Assembly: GCF_029457495.1 (NCBI RefSeq)
Contig: NZ_CP120361.1
Span: 2,806,001-2,870,000, forward strand
Source of the DNA: Chelativorans sp. AA-79
GTDB lineage: Bacteria; Pseudomonadota; Alphaproteobacteria; Rhizobiales; Rhizobiaceae
DNA: 64,000 nt
Direction: 5' to 3'
Below are positions 52,025-62,094 of this stretch, in pieces (position 1 is the first letter of the stretch; every line of letters begins with the position of its first letter). The translations under genes were made by a program, and so were the position numbers. Below the pieces are notes generated by a model. That model worked only from the letters and a program-made list of their open reading frames with translations, was not told where the DNA came from and made no database searches.

Positions 52025-52699
52025 CTAGAACACGAACCCCTTTTCCAGTTTGAAGCCCGGCAGCGGCTTGACCGCAGCATTGAACTCCGTCCGTGAAGAC
52101 ACTACCCCGTCTTCCTTGACGAAAAAATGTACTCGCGCCGCGTTTCCCTGACCGATGACGACCACCAGCCGCCCTCCCTCAGCCAATTGGTCGAGCAGCG
52201 AATCAGGAACATAGTCGACCGCCCCGCCGATGAAAATCACGTCATAAGGCGCCTCTTCCACGTGGCCCTTTTCCAGCGGGCCGGTGACGACTGTCGTATT
52301 CACGCAATCGAGCTCAGCAAGCAGGGAGGAAGCCGTTTCGGCAAGGGACGGATCACATTCCAGCGCCACCACGAAACTCGCGATCTTGGAAAGGACCGCG
52401 GTGGAATAGCCGGTGGCGCAGCCGATATCGAGCACGAGGTCGGACGGCTTGATGGCTGCGAGCTGCACCATCTTGCCGAACCGCGCAGGTTCCATGAGAT
52501 AGCGCGCGGGGCTTTCGCCGGATGCCGCGGCGACCTCCAGATCCTCGTCCATATAGGCGAGGCTCTTGCGGCGCCCCGGTACGAAGACCTCGCGGGGGAT
52601 TTCGCGCACCGCTTGGATAAGAGGGACGGAGGTCACATCCTGTGTGCGCAGCTGCCCCTCGATCATCATTTCGCGCTGCGCGGAAAAATCGGCATTCAT
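52025..52699 (-). CDS. pcm: Protein-L-isoaspartate O-methyltransferase family
   Basis: 224 aa SAM-dependent methyltransferase. Motif I LVLDIGCATGYSTAV near residue 80 and the family pattern MIEGQLRTQDVTS ... REVFVPGRRKSLAYMDEDL. It matches the shorter Rhizobiales form upstream of tolC, in which the isoaspartyl activity has not been shown as far as I know. ATG 52699 is the conserved start (NADFSAQREMMIEGQ); the upstream extension is not protein-like. Confidence 0.88.
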   Translation of the reverse strand: MNADFSAQREMMIEGQLRTQDVTSVPLIQAVREIPREVFVPGRRKSLAYMDEDLEVAAASGESPARYLMEPARFGKMVQLAAIKPSDLVLDIGCATGYSTAVLSKIASFVVALECDPSLAETASSLLAELDCVNTTVVTGPLEKGHVEEAPYDVIFIGGAVDYVPDSLLDQLAEGGRLVVVIGQGNAARVHFFVKEDGVVSSRTEFNAAVKPLPGFKLEKGFVF

Positions 52700-52923
52700 C
52701 TTATGTCTTTTCCCGATTCTGCGCGCAACGCGCGCAACACCCCTTCGATCTCCGGCACTTGCCGTGTGCCCTGGCGAGCTTTCGCTCCGTGATGTGGCAA
52801 AAAACGGTGAAGCGGTCAATCAAGCAGAACAGCGCATAGGAAGCGCTCCGCAGTTGCGCTCCGGCTGCGCCTGCGCGGAACCGCCGCTCCGCCCGGCCGT
52901 TGATGAAAAAAGAGGAGACCGCC

Positions 52924-53127
52924 GTGAAAGTTCGTGAACTCTTGGACAGACTGAAGGATGCACCTCCCGAAGCACAGGTCCTCGTCGCCGAGGTCGACGA
53001 GGCCTTTGCCGCCGATATCGTGGCGGTGGACCTGATCGAGCACGCCAGACGCGGCAGTCCGGGCCGCGGCGGCGAGACAGTCGAACTCGCCGAGGGAAGT
53101 GAAGAGGTGATCGTCATCCGCTGGTGA
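52924..53127 (+). CDS. Small hypothetical protein
   Basis: 67 aa, acidic (KVRELLDRLKDAPPEAQVLV, ending VELAEGSEEVIVIRW). The GTG at 52924 follows AGAGGAG with a 6-base gap; ATG 52903 is in frame but covers that ribosome site. Its residues suggest a short alpha/beta domain, as in small proteins of unknown function. A GC hairpin follows the stop. It is divergent from pcm. No family recognised. Confidence 0.6.
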   Translation: MKVRELLDRLKDAPPEAQVLVAEVDEAFAADIVAVDLIEHARRGSPGRGGETVELAEGSEEVIVIRW

Positions 53128-53442
53128 GCGGGCCGCTTCCGCACGCGGCCGGCCCGGTTCTCCAGAAGCACGACGTTTTCGCGTTACTGGCGCGCAAGGC
53201 GGATCTTGCTGGTCTTCCGGCGCGGAACGTACTATGGGCGGGGTCGAACGATCCGGCGCAGCCAGCGTGATTCAAAGATGATCCGCATTTTCGACATCCC
53301 ACGGCCTGTCTCCTCTCTCCCGGTTATGCGTCACGGATCGACGTCCTCTCATCCGTCCCGCCCTCGTTGAAGGGAGGTGCGGACGGGAACGCTGAGAACG
53401 CCCTAGACTGAAATCAAGCATCCAATCCGGAAGCCCACCAAC
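53128..53442. other. 315-bp region between small ORF and trkH
   Basis: Starts with a hairpin (GGCCGC 53131-53136 with GCGGCC 53145-53150) just after the small ORF, a possible terminator. The rest should hold the trkH promoter. No gene or RNA recognised. Confidence 0.4.
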
Positions 53443-54894
53443 GTGCACGGTTCCATCGTCCGGGCGGCCGCCTATGTGGCCTCCATCTTCTCCCTCTATA
53501 TCGCCGGGGTGATGCTCATTCCCGCGGCGGTCGACCTCTATTACGGCCATAGCGATTGGCAGATCTTCGCGGTCTGCTCCGTCACCACCGGCGCCATCGC
53601 GCTCACCGTGGCGGCGGCGACGCGCGACCGCACGCCAGTGCGCTCGACGCGTCTTGCTTTCCTGCTCGTCGTGGTGCTGTGGGTCACGCTCGGCGTCATC
53701 GCCGCTTTGCCGCTCTATGCGGCTCTGGACATCACATTCGCCGGCGCGGTCTTCGAATCCATTTCCGCCATCACCACGACGGGATCCACCGTGCTCTCCG
53801 GCCTCGATGAACTGCCACCTGGCCTTCTGCTCTGGCGGTCGCTTCTGAACGGGATCGGCGGCCTCGGCGTCGTGGTGCTCGGACTCTTCTTTCTGCCCTT
53901 CCTCAATGTCGGCAGCTTCTCCTATTTCCAGATCGAATCCTCGGATATAGAGGAGCGTCCCTTCGATCGCCTCGCGAGCTTCCTGCGCGCACTCGTGGCC
54001 ATCTATCTCGTGCTGGTGGTGCTTTGCGCCGTGAGCTACGCTCTGGCCGGCATGAGCACCTTCGACGCAATCAATCATTCGATGACGACGATCGCCACCG
54101 GAGGTTTCTCCACCCATGACGCCTCATTCGGATATTTCGACAGCAAGCCCATCCTCTGGGTCTCCATCGTTTTCATGATCCTGGGCGCCCTGCCCTTCTC
54201 CATCCTGATTCTCTTCGTCGTGCGCGGCCGGCTCGATGCCCTCCGCGATCCCCAGATCCGGCTGTTTCTCACCTACACGGCCGTGATCGTGCTCGCGGTC
54301 GCCATCCACAGGCGAGTCGTGAACGAAATTCCCTTCGGCGATGCGCTCACGAGTTCGGCGTTCAACCTCGTGTCCATCATCACCACGACAGGTTATTCAA
54401 GCGAGGACTACACGCTTTGGGAGCCGTTCGCGGTCGTCATGGTCTTCTTCGCGACCTTTCTCGGCGGCTGTTCCGGCTCCACCTCGGGGGCGATCAAGGC
54501 CTACCGCTTCTTCGTCCTCGGACGCATGCTGCAGAACGGGCTGCGCACCCTGATCTACGGGCGCTCGGTGCAGCCGCTACGATACGGCACACGCATCATC
54601 GACGAGGAGATGCAGCGCTCGGTCGTGCTCTTCATGATCGCATTCTTCGCGGTATGGGTCGCCGGCAGCATCGCACTTGCGGCCGGCAATCTCGATATCC
54701 TGACGGCGATCACGGCGACGCTCACCGCGCTCACCAATGTGGGCCCCGGGCTCGGACCGATCGTCGGCCCGGCCGGGAACTTTTCCACCTTGAATGATTA
54801 CGCCCTGTGGATCCTTTCAGCGAGTATGCTGCTCGGCCGCCTGGAGATCCTTGCCGTCCTCGTGCTTCTCACGCCAACCTTCTGGCGCAACTAG
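53443..54894 (+). CDS. trkH: TrkH-family potassium uptake protein
   Basis: 483 aa, the same length as E. coli TrkH. Four pore-loop repeats with selectivity-filter glycines are visible: ITTTGSTVLSG, TTIATGGFSTHDAS, ITTTGYSSEDY and LTNVGPGLGPIVG. Around ten membrane segments. TrkH works with the cytoplasmic TrkA subunit, which is not in this window. Start is GTG 53443 with a weak ribosome site. Its last 78 bp overlap the convergent L,D-transpeptidase gene. Confidence 0.92.
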   Translation: MHGSIVRAAAYVASIFSLYIAGVMLIPAAVDLYYGHSDWQIFAVCSVTTGAIALTVAAATRDRTPVRSTRLAFLLVVVLWVTLGVIAALPLYAALDITFAGAVFESISAITTTGSTVLSGLDELPPGLLLWRSLLNGIGGLGVVVLGLFFLPFLNVGSFSYFQIESSDIEERPFDRLASFLRALVAIYLVLVVLCAVSYALAGMSTFDAINHSMTTIATGGFSTHDASFGYFDSKPILWVSIVFMILGALPFSILILFVVRGRLDALRDPQIRLFLTYTAVIVLAVAIHRRVVNEIPFGDALTSSAFNLVSIITTTGYSSEDYTLWEPFAVVMVFFATFLGGCSGSTSGAIKAYRFFVLGRMLQNGLRTLIYGRSVQPLRYGTRIIDEEMQRSVVLFMIAFFAVWVAGSIALAAGNLDILTAITATLTALTNVGPGLGPIVGPAGNFSTLNDYALWILSASMLLGRLEILAVLVLLTPTFWRN

Positions 54895-56832
54895 CAGCGG
54901 GTCGGCGCCTGCCCGGCGCCCGGCTTCCACCTTGGCCAGCGCCTTGCGGAGATGCGCGTCCCGCTCATAGATGTCGTCATAATAGGAGACGCTTCCCGAC
55001 TGTCCGGGCCAGGCTGTGAAGTAGCCGACATAGACAGGAATCCTGCTTGGCACGTCACGGCGCATGTTGCGGCCCTTCCTCACCTCGCCGGCCACATCGT
55101 CCACCGTGGTGCGCAGAACGGCTGCCGCCATGGCGCGCGGATCCTCAAGTCTCACGCAGCCATGGCTGTAGGCCCGGCTCGCACGGCTGAAGAGCGATTT
55201 CTCCGGGGTGTCGTGCATATAGATGTCATGACTGTTGGGGAACATTATCTTCAGTTCGCCCAAGGCGTTCCGAGACCCGGGCGGCTGACGGACGCCGTAG
55301 GGGACATTCGCCCCGTAGGCCGACCAGTTCACTGCCGTGGACGAGACGCGCTTGCCGCGTGGATCGATCACTTCGTAGCCCGCCCGGTCCAGATAGCCGG
55401 GATCCCGCCGCAGCTTGGGCAGCATCTCGTTGACGATGATCGAGCGCGGCACGCCCCAATAGGGATTGAACTCCACATATTCGATCTCGTCATGGAAGAA
55501 ATAGGTCTGGCTCGAGGGCTTCCCCACCACCGCATTCATGGAAAGCTTCTCGACGCCGTCCTCGCTATAGCTTGCGGTGAAGGACGGCGCGTTGATCATC
55601 ACGCGCGTGCTGCCGAGATAGGAGGGGTGCCAGCGCAGCCGCTCCATGGAAAGCAGCACTTTCTGAATGCGCTCCGCCTTCGATTCCCCGGCAAGCGCGT
55701 TCACGGTGCGCGAGCCGACAATCCCGTCCGGCTTGAGGTTGTGCTGCCTTTGCGCGGCCTTGATGATGGGAACGAGTTCCTTTGCGTAGGTCTCGCTGCC
55801 CAGATGCGCCACGAGGAGGGCGCCGTGCTCGGCGCGGAATTCGTCGTCGGCATCGCGCTCTATGATGCGCAGGATCTTCGAGAATTCCGGATGGCTTCCA
55901 CCCGGCCGCACGAACGTATCCCGCGCGACGGCGATCTCGTCGCCGGCCTCCGCGCGCAGCGTCTTCAGCTCCTGACCGAGCGCCGCGAAAAGCTCGTTCT
56001 GCGGGTGGAGCGAATGGAGATAGGCGACCGGTTTCGCGGTGTAGGCGAGGACCTGGAGCACGGTCTTCTCATCGAACCGCTTGGTGGGGAAGTCATGATA
56101 GCCCGAAAGTTTGTCGGGATCGAGCCGGCCGAGCTTGGCGTCGCGCGCATAGCGCAGCACCCGCGCCGTAAGCGCCATCTCGAAACGCACGAGCGCTTTC
56201 ATGCGGTCGTCCGGATTTGCGACGAGCGCGTCCGCCGGAAGAGGCACGTGCACCGCGTAGTCGACGTGGGACAGACCGAAGGAATCGGCATTGCCCAGCA
56301 CGTCTAGGACCTTGTCGGCGCGTTCGTTCGGGCCGCTCTCGTCGACCCAGATGAAATGGGGGTTTTCGGCGTAATATTCGACGAGTGCCGCGGCGATCTT
56401 CTTCTCGGCGAGAAGTTCGAAACCGGACAGGCCATCGAGCGCCTTGATGAAGGATGAAGCGGCGTCATCGCCGACCGAGCCCGATACGGCCGAGGTGAGC
56501 CCCGCAAAGTCTACTCTGGCGAGAGGAGGTGCGGCGAAGTCATGAAAGCGCGGCGCTGCGATCTGGGCAGCGGGCGGGGTTTGCCTTTGCGGGACTGCCC
56601 TTTGCGCCCCTTCGGGGCCAGCGCGCCCGGGCGCCACGTTCCTCTGCGGAACCGCGTTCCGCCATCCGCCGTCGCGCCCTTGCTGCATCTGGGCGGAACT
56701 GCCCTGCGTTCCCCGGTCTCCGAACAGGATGTCGAACAGATAGCGCTCGGCGCCGGCCGGCGAGGTCGAGCCAAGCAGGGCCGCTGTCAATGCCAGCGTT
56801 GAAAGCCCCGATCCCAGGAACGTCTTCGTCAC
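54817..56832 (-). CDS. L,D-transpeptidase, YcbB/LdtD-like, with peptidoglycan-binding domain
   Basis: 671 aa. A signal peptide ends near SPAGAERY (residue ~29). An N-terminal proline/glutamine-rich linker is followed by the LdtD scaffold domain, a PG_binding_1 motif (QRQHNLKPDGIVGSRTVNAL) and the YkuD catalytic domain with HDTPEKSLF and SHGCVRLED (catalytic Cys). L,D-transpeptidases make 3-3 cross-links, abundant in polar-growing Rhizobiales. GTG 56832 was preferred to GTG 56841 because AGAGG lies about 8 bases before it. The 3' end overlaps trkH. Confidence 0.9.
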   Translation of the reverse strand: MTKTFLGSGLSTLALTAALLGSTSPAGAERYLFDILFGDRGTQGSSAQMQQGRDGGWRNAVPQRNVAPGRAGPEGAQRAVPQRQTPPAAQIAAPRFHDFAAPPLARVDFAGLTSAVSGSVGDDAASSFIKALDGLSGFELLAEKKIAAALVEYYAENPHFIWVDESGPNERADKVLDVLGNADSFGLSHVDYAVHVPLPADALVANPDDRMKALVRFEMALTARVLRYARDAKLGRLDPDKLSGYHDFPTKRFDEKTVLQVLAYTAKPVAYLHSLHPQNELFAALGQELKTLRAEAGDEIAVARDTFVRPGGSHPEFSKILRIIERDADDEFRAEHGALLVAHLGSETYAKELVPIIKAAQRQHNLKPDGIVGSRTVNALAGESKAERIQKVLLSMERLRWHPSYLGSTRVMINAPSFTASYSEDGVEKLSMNAVVGKPSSQTYFFHDEIEYVEFNPYWGVPRSIIVNEMLPKLRRDPGYLDRAGYEVIDPRGKRVSSTAVNWSAYGANVPYGVRQPPGSRNALGELKIMFPNSHDIYMHDTPEKSLFSRASRAYSHGCVRLEDPRAMAAAVLRTTVDDVAGEVRKGRNMRRDVPSRIPVYVGYFTAWPGQSGSVSYYDDIYERDAHLRKALAKVEAGRRAGADPLLVAPEGWREKHEDGKDLQAAEQHTR

Positions 56833-57099
56833 GAAAAGCACCTCTTTTGCCTGCTCGCCACTGCCAAAGCCTTGCCGCCCGCCATCAGAAGCGGTTGCGG
56901 CTATAAATCTCGGTCGAAACTATACTGATTCAATGAAATCACCGATGGCCACGATGGCCTCCTCCCGTAACTAAATCGTAAAGATCGCCTGGGGTGAGGC
57001 GCGGCCGGATCCGAAACCGCAACGGTTTCCTCCCGCGGAATCACAATCCGCGTTCTGCGTTCTGGGATTAACGCTCCGGCCGAGCGAAAGCTCTGTCCG

Positions 57100-57735
57100 T
57101 CACCACATCGTCTTCGCCGCGCGCTCTGGCCATTCGGCGTCATAAGCTTGCCCGTCGACCTCACCGCGGCTCAGTTCATCGAGCATGTCGCCCGGCGTGG
57201 GCAAGCTGCGGGGGTCGACCTTCGCGCCCTCTTCCCACAGGCGCGACCGGTGGATCGCCCGCGCGCATTGAAAATAGATGCTGTCGATCCCGATCACGAT
57301 CACTGAGCGCGGTGCCCTGCCCTCGACCGCAAAGGATGCACGCAGCTCTTCGTCGATGGAAATCCGCGCCCGTCCGTTCACGCGCAACGTGGTGCCGGAT
57401 CCGGGCACCAGGAAGAGGAGACCGACGCGCCCCTCGCGCACGATGTTCCGCAGCGAGTCGGTGCGGTTGTTGCCGCGCCGGTCCGGCATCAGCAGGGTGT
57501 GCTCGTCGCGTATGCGCACGAAGCCCGGCTGGTCGCCGCGCGGGGAGCAGTCGAGACCCTCGGGACCTGCGGTGGCAAGTGCCACGAACGGAGAGGCCTC
57601 GATGAAGGCCGCATAGGCGGGGATGATTCGGTCGATTTCCTTGACGAGGGAGGTCCGCCCCGGCCGACCGTAGAGCGCTTCAAGCTCCTCTACGGTCTCG
57701 ATGAACTGCGGACGGGAAAGCTCTTCAACGTTCAC
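57100..57735 (-). CDS. PPOX-class FMN-binding flavoprotein (MSMEG_1061-like)
   Basis: 211 aa. Split-barrel flavin fold of the pyridoxamine-phosphate-oxidase class: PFVALATAGPEGLDCSPRGD, LLMPDRRGNNRTDSLRNI, VGLLFLVPGSGTTLRVNGRA and ARAIHRSRLW. These match the MSMEG_1061-type subfamily of FMN or F420-type oxidoreductases without known substrate; it is not PdxH. The start is a GTG following AAGGA. It overlaps the DUF971 gene by 11 bp. Confidence 0.87.
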   Translation of the reverse strand: MNVEELSRPQFIETVEELEALYGRPGRTSLVKEIDRIIPAYAAFIEASPFVALATAGPEGLDCSPRGDQPGFVRIRDEHTLLMPDRRGNNRTDSLRNIVREGRVGLLFLVPGSGTTLRVNGRARISIDEELRASFAVEGRAPRSVIVIGIDSIYFQCARAIHRSRLWEEGAKVDPRSLPTPGDMLDELSRGEVDGQAYDAEWPERAAKTMW

Positions 57736-58078
57736 GGCTCAATCCTTTCTCTTCGAGTTCACGCAGATAGTCCTGCCATAGCCGGTCGCGCTCATGGCCG
57801 AGTTCCGCGAGATAGCTCCAAGTATAAAGGCCGGTTTCATGACCGTCGTTGAACACGATCCGGACGGCGTAATTGCCGACCGGATCGATGCGGGCGATCT
57901 CCACATCCTTTTTGCCGAAAACCGTCACCCGCTGGTCCGGGGAATGGCCCTGCACTTCGGCGGAGGGCGACAGAACGCGCAGCATCTCTGCACTGATTTC
58001 GACGGGCTCCTCGTCCGAAAATCTTGCAGTGAGAAATCTCCGGTCCCTGGAGACCCTCAACTCTTTCGGTGGTCGCAT
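57725..58078 (-). CDS. DUF971 / gamma-butyrobetaine-hydroxylase N-terminal-like protein
   Basis: 117 aa. Pattern [19 protein letters not shown] ... [30 protein letters not shown] is the DUF971 signature, also found at the N-terminus of eukaryotic butyrobetaine hydroxylases. Stand-alone members are linked to iron-sulfur protein maintenance in some bacteria. ATG 58078 opens [10 protein letters not shown]. Divergent from moaA (148 bp). Confidence 0.87.
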   Translation of the reverse strand: MRPPKELRVSRDRRFLTARFSDEEPVEISAEMLRVLSPSAEVQGHSPDQRVTVFGKKDVEIARIDPVGNYAVRIVFNDGHETGLYTWSYLAELGHERDRLWQDYLRELEEKGLSRER

Positions 58079-58226
58079 CGGCTTTCCTCCGCACGGCTTC
58101 CTACGCGACCGAACCGGGGATGAAAAGGCTCGATGGGAAATCGTTGCAGGGAGCGGGCCGGGGATGCTAGCTTCGGTTGAAAAGGCACGCTCCAGACCCG
58201 ACATGGAACGGGTAACGAGGCATTTC

Positions 58227-59234
58227 ATGGACGAACAGAGCAGCATGATCGATCCCTTTGGCCGCGCGATCACCTATCTGCGCGTGTCGGTGACCGATCG
58301 CTGCGACTTCCGCTGCGTCTATTGCATGGCGGAAGACATGCATTTCCTTCCCAAGAAGGACCTTTTGAGCCTTGAGGAGCTCGAGCGTCTTTGCAACGTG
58401 TTCATTGAAAAGGGCGTCAGGCGCCTGCGTCTTACGGGTGGCGAACCTCTCGTGCGCAAGAACATCATGCATCTCGTGCGACAGCTGTCGGGCCATCTTG
58501 AGACCGGCGCATTGGACGAATTGACGCTCACGACGAACGGTTCGCAGCTCGAGCGCTTTGCAGCGGAACTCGCGGAATACGGCGTGAAGCGCATCAATGT
58601 CTCCCTGGACACGCTCGATCCGGAGAAGTTCCGTGCCATCACGCGGTGGGGCGTTCTCGACCGCGTCATGCGCGGCATCGATGCGGCGCAGGCGGCGGGC
58701 CTCAGGATCAAGATCAACACGGTGGCGCTGCGCGGCTTCAACGAGGAAGAAATACCGGAGATGCTTCGCTGGGCGCATGGCCGCAGCATGGATATGACGG
58801 TGATCGAGACGATGCCGCTCGGCGAGGTTGATGTCGACCGCACGGATCAGTATCTGCCGCTCTCGGAACTCCGCGCGAATCTCGAGCAACAGTTCACTCT
58901 GGCCGACATCCCATACAAGACCGGAGGGCCGGCGCGTTATGTGGAATTGACCGAGACGGGCGGCAGGCTCGGCTTCATCACGCCCCTCACCCACAATTTC
59001 TGCGAAAGCTGCAACCGCGTGCGCATCACCTGCACGGGAACGCTCTATATGTGTCTGGGCCAGGAGGATGCCGCCGACCTGCGTGCGCCCTTGCGCGCAT
59101 CCGAGGGCAACGAACTCCTTTCCCGCTCTATCGACGAGGCGATCGGCCGCAAGCCGAAGGGCCATGATTTCGTCATCGACCGCCATACGCATCGACCCGC
59201 CGTTTCCCGCCACATGAGCGTGACGGGCGGTTGA
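58227..59234 (+). CDS. moaA: GTP 3',8-cyclase
   Basis: 335 aa radical-SAM enzyme for the first step of molybdenum cofactor synthesis. The N-terminal cluster CDFRCVYC binds the SAM 4Fe-4S cluster; the C-terminal cluster is [13 protein letters not shown] (with C further on in LYMC). The protein ends in Gly-Gly (SVTGG), required in MoaA. ATG 58227 follows GAGG at 6 bases. mobA and mobB lie 2.2 kb downstream with two transporters between. Confidence 0.95.
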   Translation: MDEQSSMIDPFGRAITYLRVSVTDRCDFRCVYCMAEDMHFLPKKDLLSLEELERLCNVFIEKGVRRLRLTGGEPLVRKNIMHLVRQLSGHLETGALDELTLTTNGSQLERFAAELAEYGVKRINVSLDTLDPEKFRAITRWGVLDRVMRGIDAAQAAGLRIKINTVALRGFNEEEIPEMLRWAHGRSMDMTVIETMPLGEVDVDRTDQYLPLSELRANLEQQFTLADIPYKTGGPARYVELTETGGRLGFITPLTHNFCESCNRVRITCTGTLYMCLGQEDAADLRAPLRASEGNELLSRSIDEAIGRKPKGHDFVIDRHTHRPAVSRHMSVTGG

Positions 59235-59318
59235 CAATCGTTTCGTGGATCTGGCCCGATTGCCATTTCCCGCCGGCCGGTCATAAGTGAGGCTTACGAA
59301 TCGATCATCGGATCCTCA

Positions 59319-60239
59319 GTGGCCCTTTCGGCAAATCTGCGCGGTGCCCTGTTCATGGCGGTTGCCATGGCCGGCTTCACCGTGAACGACACGCTGGTGA
59401 AATCGGTGCTGCCATCCATGAACATGGGACAGGCAATTCTCCTGCGTGGCGTCTTTGCGACCGCCCTCCTGGTCTTTCTCATTGCGCGCGCCGGCAGCGT
59501 CCCGCCGCTCCGGGTGCTTTCGGGCAAGGCCGTGCTCACGCGGGTGGCCTGCGAGATGACGGCCACCGTCTCCTTCATCTTCGCGCTTAGCCACCTGCCG
59601 CTCGCCAATGTCACGGCCGTTCTACAGGCCCTTCCGCTTGCCGTGACGATGGGAGCGACCTTCGTCTTTGCCGAGCCGGTCGGCTGGCGGCGCTGGAGCG
59701 CCATCGCGGTCGGCTTTCTCGGGGTGCTCGTGATCGTGCGCCCGGGTTTCGAAGGTTTCAGCGCCTGGTCGCTTCTGGCACTGGCCACCGTCGCTGCCTG
59801 CGCGGTGCGCGACCTCTCGACCCGCTTCATCCCCGCCGACGTGCCGACCGCTTGGGTTTCCGCGGCCACCGCTACAGGTGTCACGCTCTGCGGTCTCGTT
59901 CTCATCCCTCTTACGGGCGGCTGGACCCCGCTTACGCTGCCGTCTGCAGCCTTTCTCTTCGGCGCGGCCGGCGCCATCGTGATCGGCTACCAGTTCGTCA
60001 TCATGGCGATGCGACAGGGAGAGATCTCCTTCATGGCCCCTTTCCGCTACACGGCTCTTCTATGGGCCGTCCTGCTCGGCTATCTCGTCTTCGGCGATGT
60101 GCCGGACGGCCTGATGCTGCTGGGATCAACCCTGGTGGTGGCTTCGGGGCTTTATGCACTCTACCGGGAACGCGTGGCGGGCCGGAAACGCCCGATCGCC
60201 GAAAGCACGGCTCCCGGCATGGCGCCGGACGGCGCTTGA
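59319..60239 (+). CDS. EamA/DMT-family transporter
   Basis: 306 aa with ten hydrophobic segments in two EamA repeats (FMAVAMAGFTVNDTLVKSVL and FLFGAAGAIVIGYQFVIMAM are parts). Drug/metabolite exporters of this class move amino acids, nucleotides or other small compounds. The start is a GTG at 59319; ATG 59355 is an alternative. The gene is 23 bp upstream of a Bcr/CflA-type exporter, perhaps in the same transcript. Substrate unknown. Confidence 0.87.
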   Translation: MALSANLRGALFMAVAMAGFTVNDTLVKSVLPSMNMGQAILLRGVFATALLVFLIARAGSVPPLRVLSGKAVLTRVACEMTATVSFIFALSHLPLANVTAVLQALPLAVTMGATFVFAEPVGWRRWSAIAVGFLGVLVIVRPGFEGFSAWSLLALATVAACAVRDLSTRFIPADVPTAWVSAATATGVTLCGLVLIPLTGGWTPLTLPSAAFLFGAAGAIVIGYQFVIMAMRQGEISFMAPFRYTALLWAVLLGYLVFGDVPDGLMLLGSTLVVASGLYALYRERVAGRKRPIAESTAPGMAPDGA

Positions 60240-60261
60240 GGAAACGGATCGACCGAAAGAA

Positions 60262-61467
60262 ATGACCGTCCGGCCATTCGACAACACCACTCCGCCACAT
60301 ATCGCAACGCTCGTCGCCATGGCGGCGACTGCGTCGGTGGCAACCAATATCTTCCTGCCGTCGTTGCCGGGAATGGCGGAGCATTTCCAGGCCGACTACC
60401 GCCTTGTTCAGCTCACCGTCTCCCTTTATCTCGCCGCGACCGCCGTGCTGCAGCTCGGCATCGGGCCTGCTTCGGACCGGTTCGGCCGCCGGCCGGTGCT
60501 GCTTGCGAGCTTTGCGATCTTTTGCGCGGGAACGCTCGGTGCCGTCTTTGCGCCCACTATCGAGGTGCTGCTCGCATGCCGGGTGCTGCAGGCCTTCTCC
60601 GCTTCAGGAATGGTGCTGTCACGTGCGATCGTGCGCGATACCGTCGGATCCGACGAGGCGGCGAGTCGCATCGGCTATGTCACGATGGGCATGACGGTAG
60701 CGCCGATGGTTGCGCCGCTGATCGGCGGAATCCTCGACGAGGCCTATGGCTGGCAGTCAACCTTCCACCTTACCCTGCTCCTCGGTGGTCTCGCCCTGCT
60801 CCTGGCCTATCTCGATCTGGGTGAGACGAACATGCGTCCGTCCTCCAGCATCGCCGCCCAGTTCCGCGCCTATCCGGAGCTCTTCCGCTCGCGGCGGTTC
60901 TGGGGCTACGCGGCCACTGCCGGCTTTGCCTCCGGAGCCTTTTTCGCCTTTCTCGGCGGCGGTCCCTTCGTGGCGACGGAGATCCTTGGCCTGTCACCCT
61001 CCGGCTACGGGACGTATTTCATCCTGGTCGCCGCCGGCTACATGATCGGAAACTTCATTTCCGGCCGCTATTCCCGCGCCATCGGCATCAATCGCATGAT
61101 GCTTTCCGGCAATGTGATCGCCGCATTCGGCACAGCGCTTTCCATTCCGCTCTTCCTGGCGGGCTACCACCATCCCCTCTCCTTCTTTGCGCCGACCTTC
61201 TTCGTCGGCATGGGCAACGGCATCACGCTTCCCAACGCCAATGCCGGCGTGGTGAGCGTGAGGCCGCATCTGGCCGGCTCCGCGTCTGGTCTGGGCGGCG
61301 CGTTCCAGATCGGTGCAGGTGCTGCCCTTTCGGTCGTCGCCGGTGCGCTGCTCACGACAGAGTCGGGGCCGTATCCCCTCCTCATCGTCATGTTCCTTTC
61401 GTCCATCTGCGGCGTTGCAGCGACGCTCTATGTGATGCAGGTTGCGCGTGAAAAGGGCGATCTCTGA
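60262..61467 (+). CDS. MFS multidrug exporter, Bcr/CflA type
   Basis: 401 aa with 12 membrane segments. Conserved loop motif ASDRFGRRPVLL between segments 2 and 3, LLACRVLQAFSASGMVLSRAIVRD, and the NxGxxxVRPHLAGSASGL loop of the C half fit Bcr/CflA drug-resistance transporters. ATG 60262 is preferred since the upstream in-frame part overlaps the DMT gene. It is 12 bp upstream of mobA. Confidence 0.9.
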   Translation: MTVRPFDNTTPPHIATLVAMAATASVATNIFLPSLPGMAEHFQADYRLVQLTVSLYLAATAVLQLGIGPASDRFGRRPVLLASFAIFCAGTLGAVFAPTIEVLLACRVLQAFSASGMVLSRAIVRDTVGSDEAASRIGYVTMGMTVAPMVAPLIGGILDEAYGWQSTFHLTLLLGGLALLLAYLDLGETNMRPSSSIAAQFRAYPELFRSRRFWGYAATAGFASGAFFAFLGGGPFVATEILGLSPSGYGTYFILVAAGYMIGNFISGRYSRAIGINRMMLSGNVIAAFGTALSIPLFLAGYHHPLSFFAPTFFVGMGNGITLPNANAGVVSVRPHLAGSASGLGGAFQIGAGAALSVVAGALLTTESGPYPLLIVMFLSSICGVAATLYVMQVAREKGDL

Positions 61468-61479
61468 GAAGAAGGACGC

Positions 61480-62094
61480 ATGAGCGGCAGGATAGCGGGT
61501 GTCGTGCTGGCAGGCGGCCAATCCTCCCGGATGGGAGGTGGCGACAAGTCCCTGCGCACGATCGCCGGCCGCCCCATCCTCACGCATGTCATCGACAGGC
61601 TTCGCCCGCAGGTGGCATGCATGGCCATCAATGCCAACGGTGATGCGGCCCGCTTTGGATCCTTCGCTCTCCCGGTGATCTCCGATCCCCTCCCCGGGCT
61701 CGGGCCGCTCGGCGGTGTCCTTGCCGGTCTTGCCTGGGCGCGCGCCCAGGCGTGCCCGTATGTCACGACGGTCGCCTGCGATACGCCGTTCTTTCCGCGA
61801 GATCTGGTGGAACACTTCCTCGAGGCCGCGGACGGGGCCAGCCGCATCGTTCTGGGCAGCTCCGGCGGGCGTATACATCCGACCTTCGCGTTTTGGCCTG
61901 TCTCGCTGGCCGATGACCTGGAGGCGTTTTTGCGGACCAATGGTGCAGCTTCCATGCGCAGCTATGCCGGCGGGCGGGACGAGCCGATTGTGGTGGACTT
62001 TTCCATCGAAGGTGGCGTCGATCCCTTCTTCAACATCAATACGAAGCAAGATCTGGATGCTGCGGAGCGGATTGCGGCGGGGAGCAAGCGATGA
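61480..62094 (+). CDS. mobA: Molybdenum cofactor guanylyltransferase
   Basis: 204 aa nucleotidyltransferase linking GMP to Mo-molybdopterin. GTP-binding LAGGQSSRMGGGDKSL near residue 10, VACDTPFFP and LGGVLAGLAWA regions, and FFNINTKQDL near the C-terminus match MobA. It overlaps mobB by 4 bp, a standard pairing. Confidence 0.95.
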   Translation: MSGRIAGVVLAGGQSSRMGGGDKSLRTIAGRPILTHVIDRLRPQVACMAINANGDAARFGSFALPVISDPLPGLGPLGGVLAGLAWARAQACPYVTTVACDTPFFPRDLVEHFLEAADGASRIVLGSSGGRIHPTFAFWPVSLADDLEAFLRTNGAASMRSYAGGRDEPIVVDFSIEGGVDPFFNINTKQDLDAAERIAAGSKR

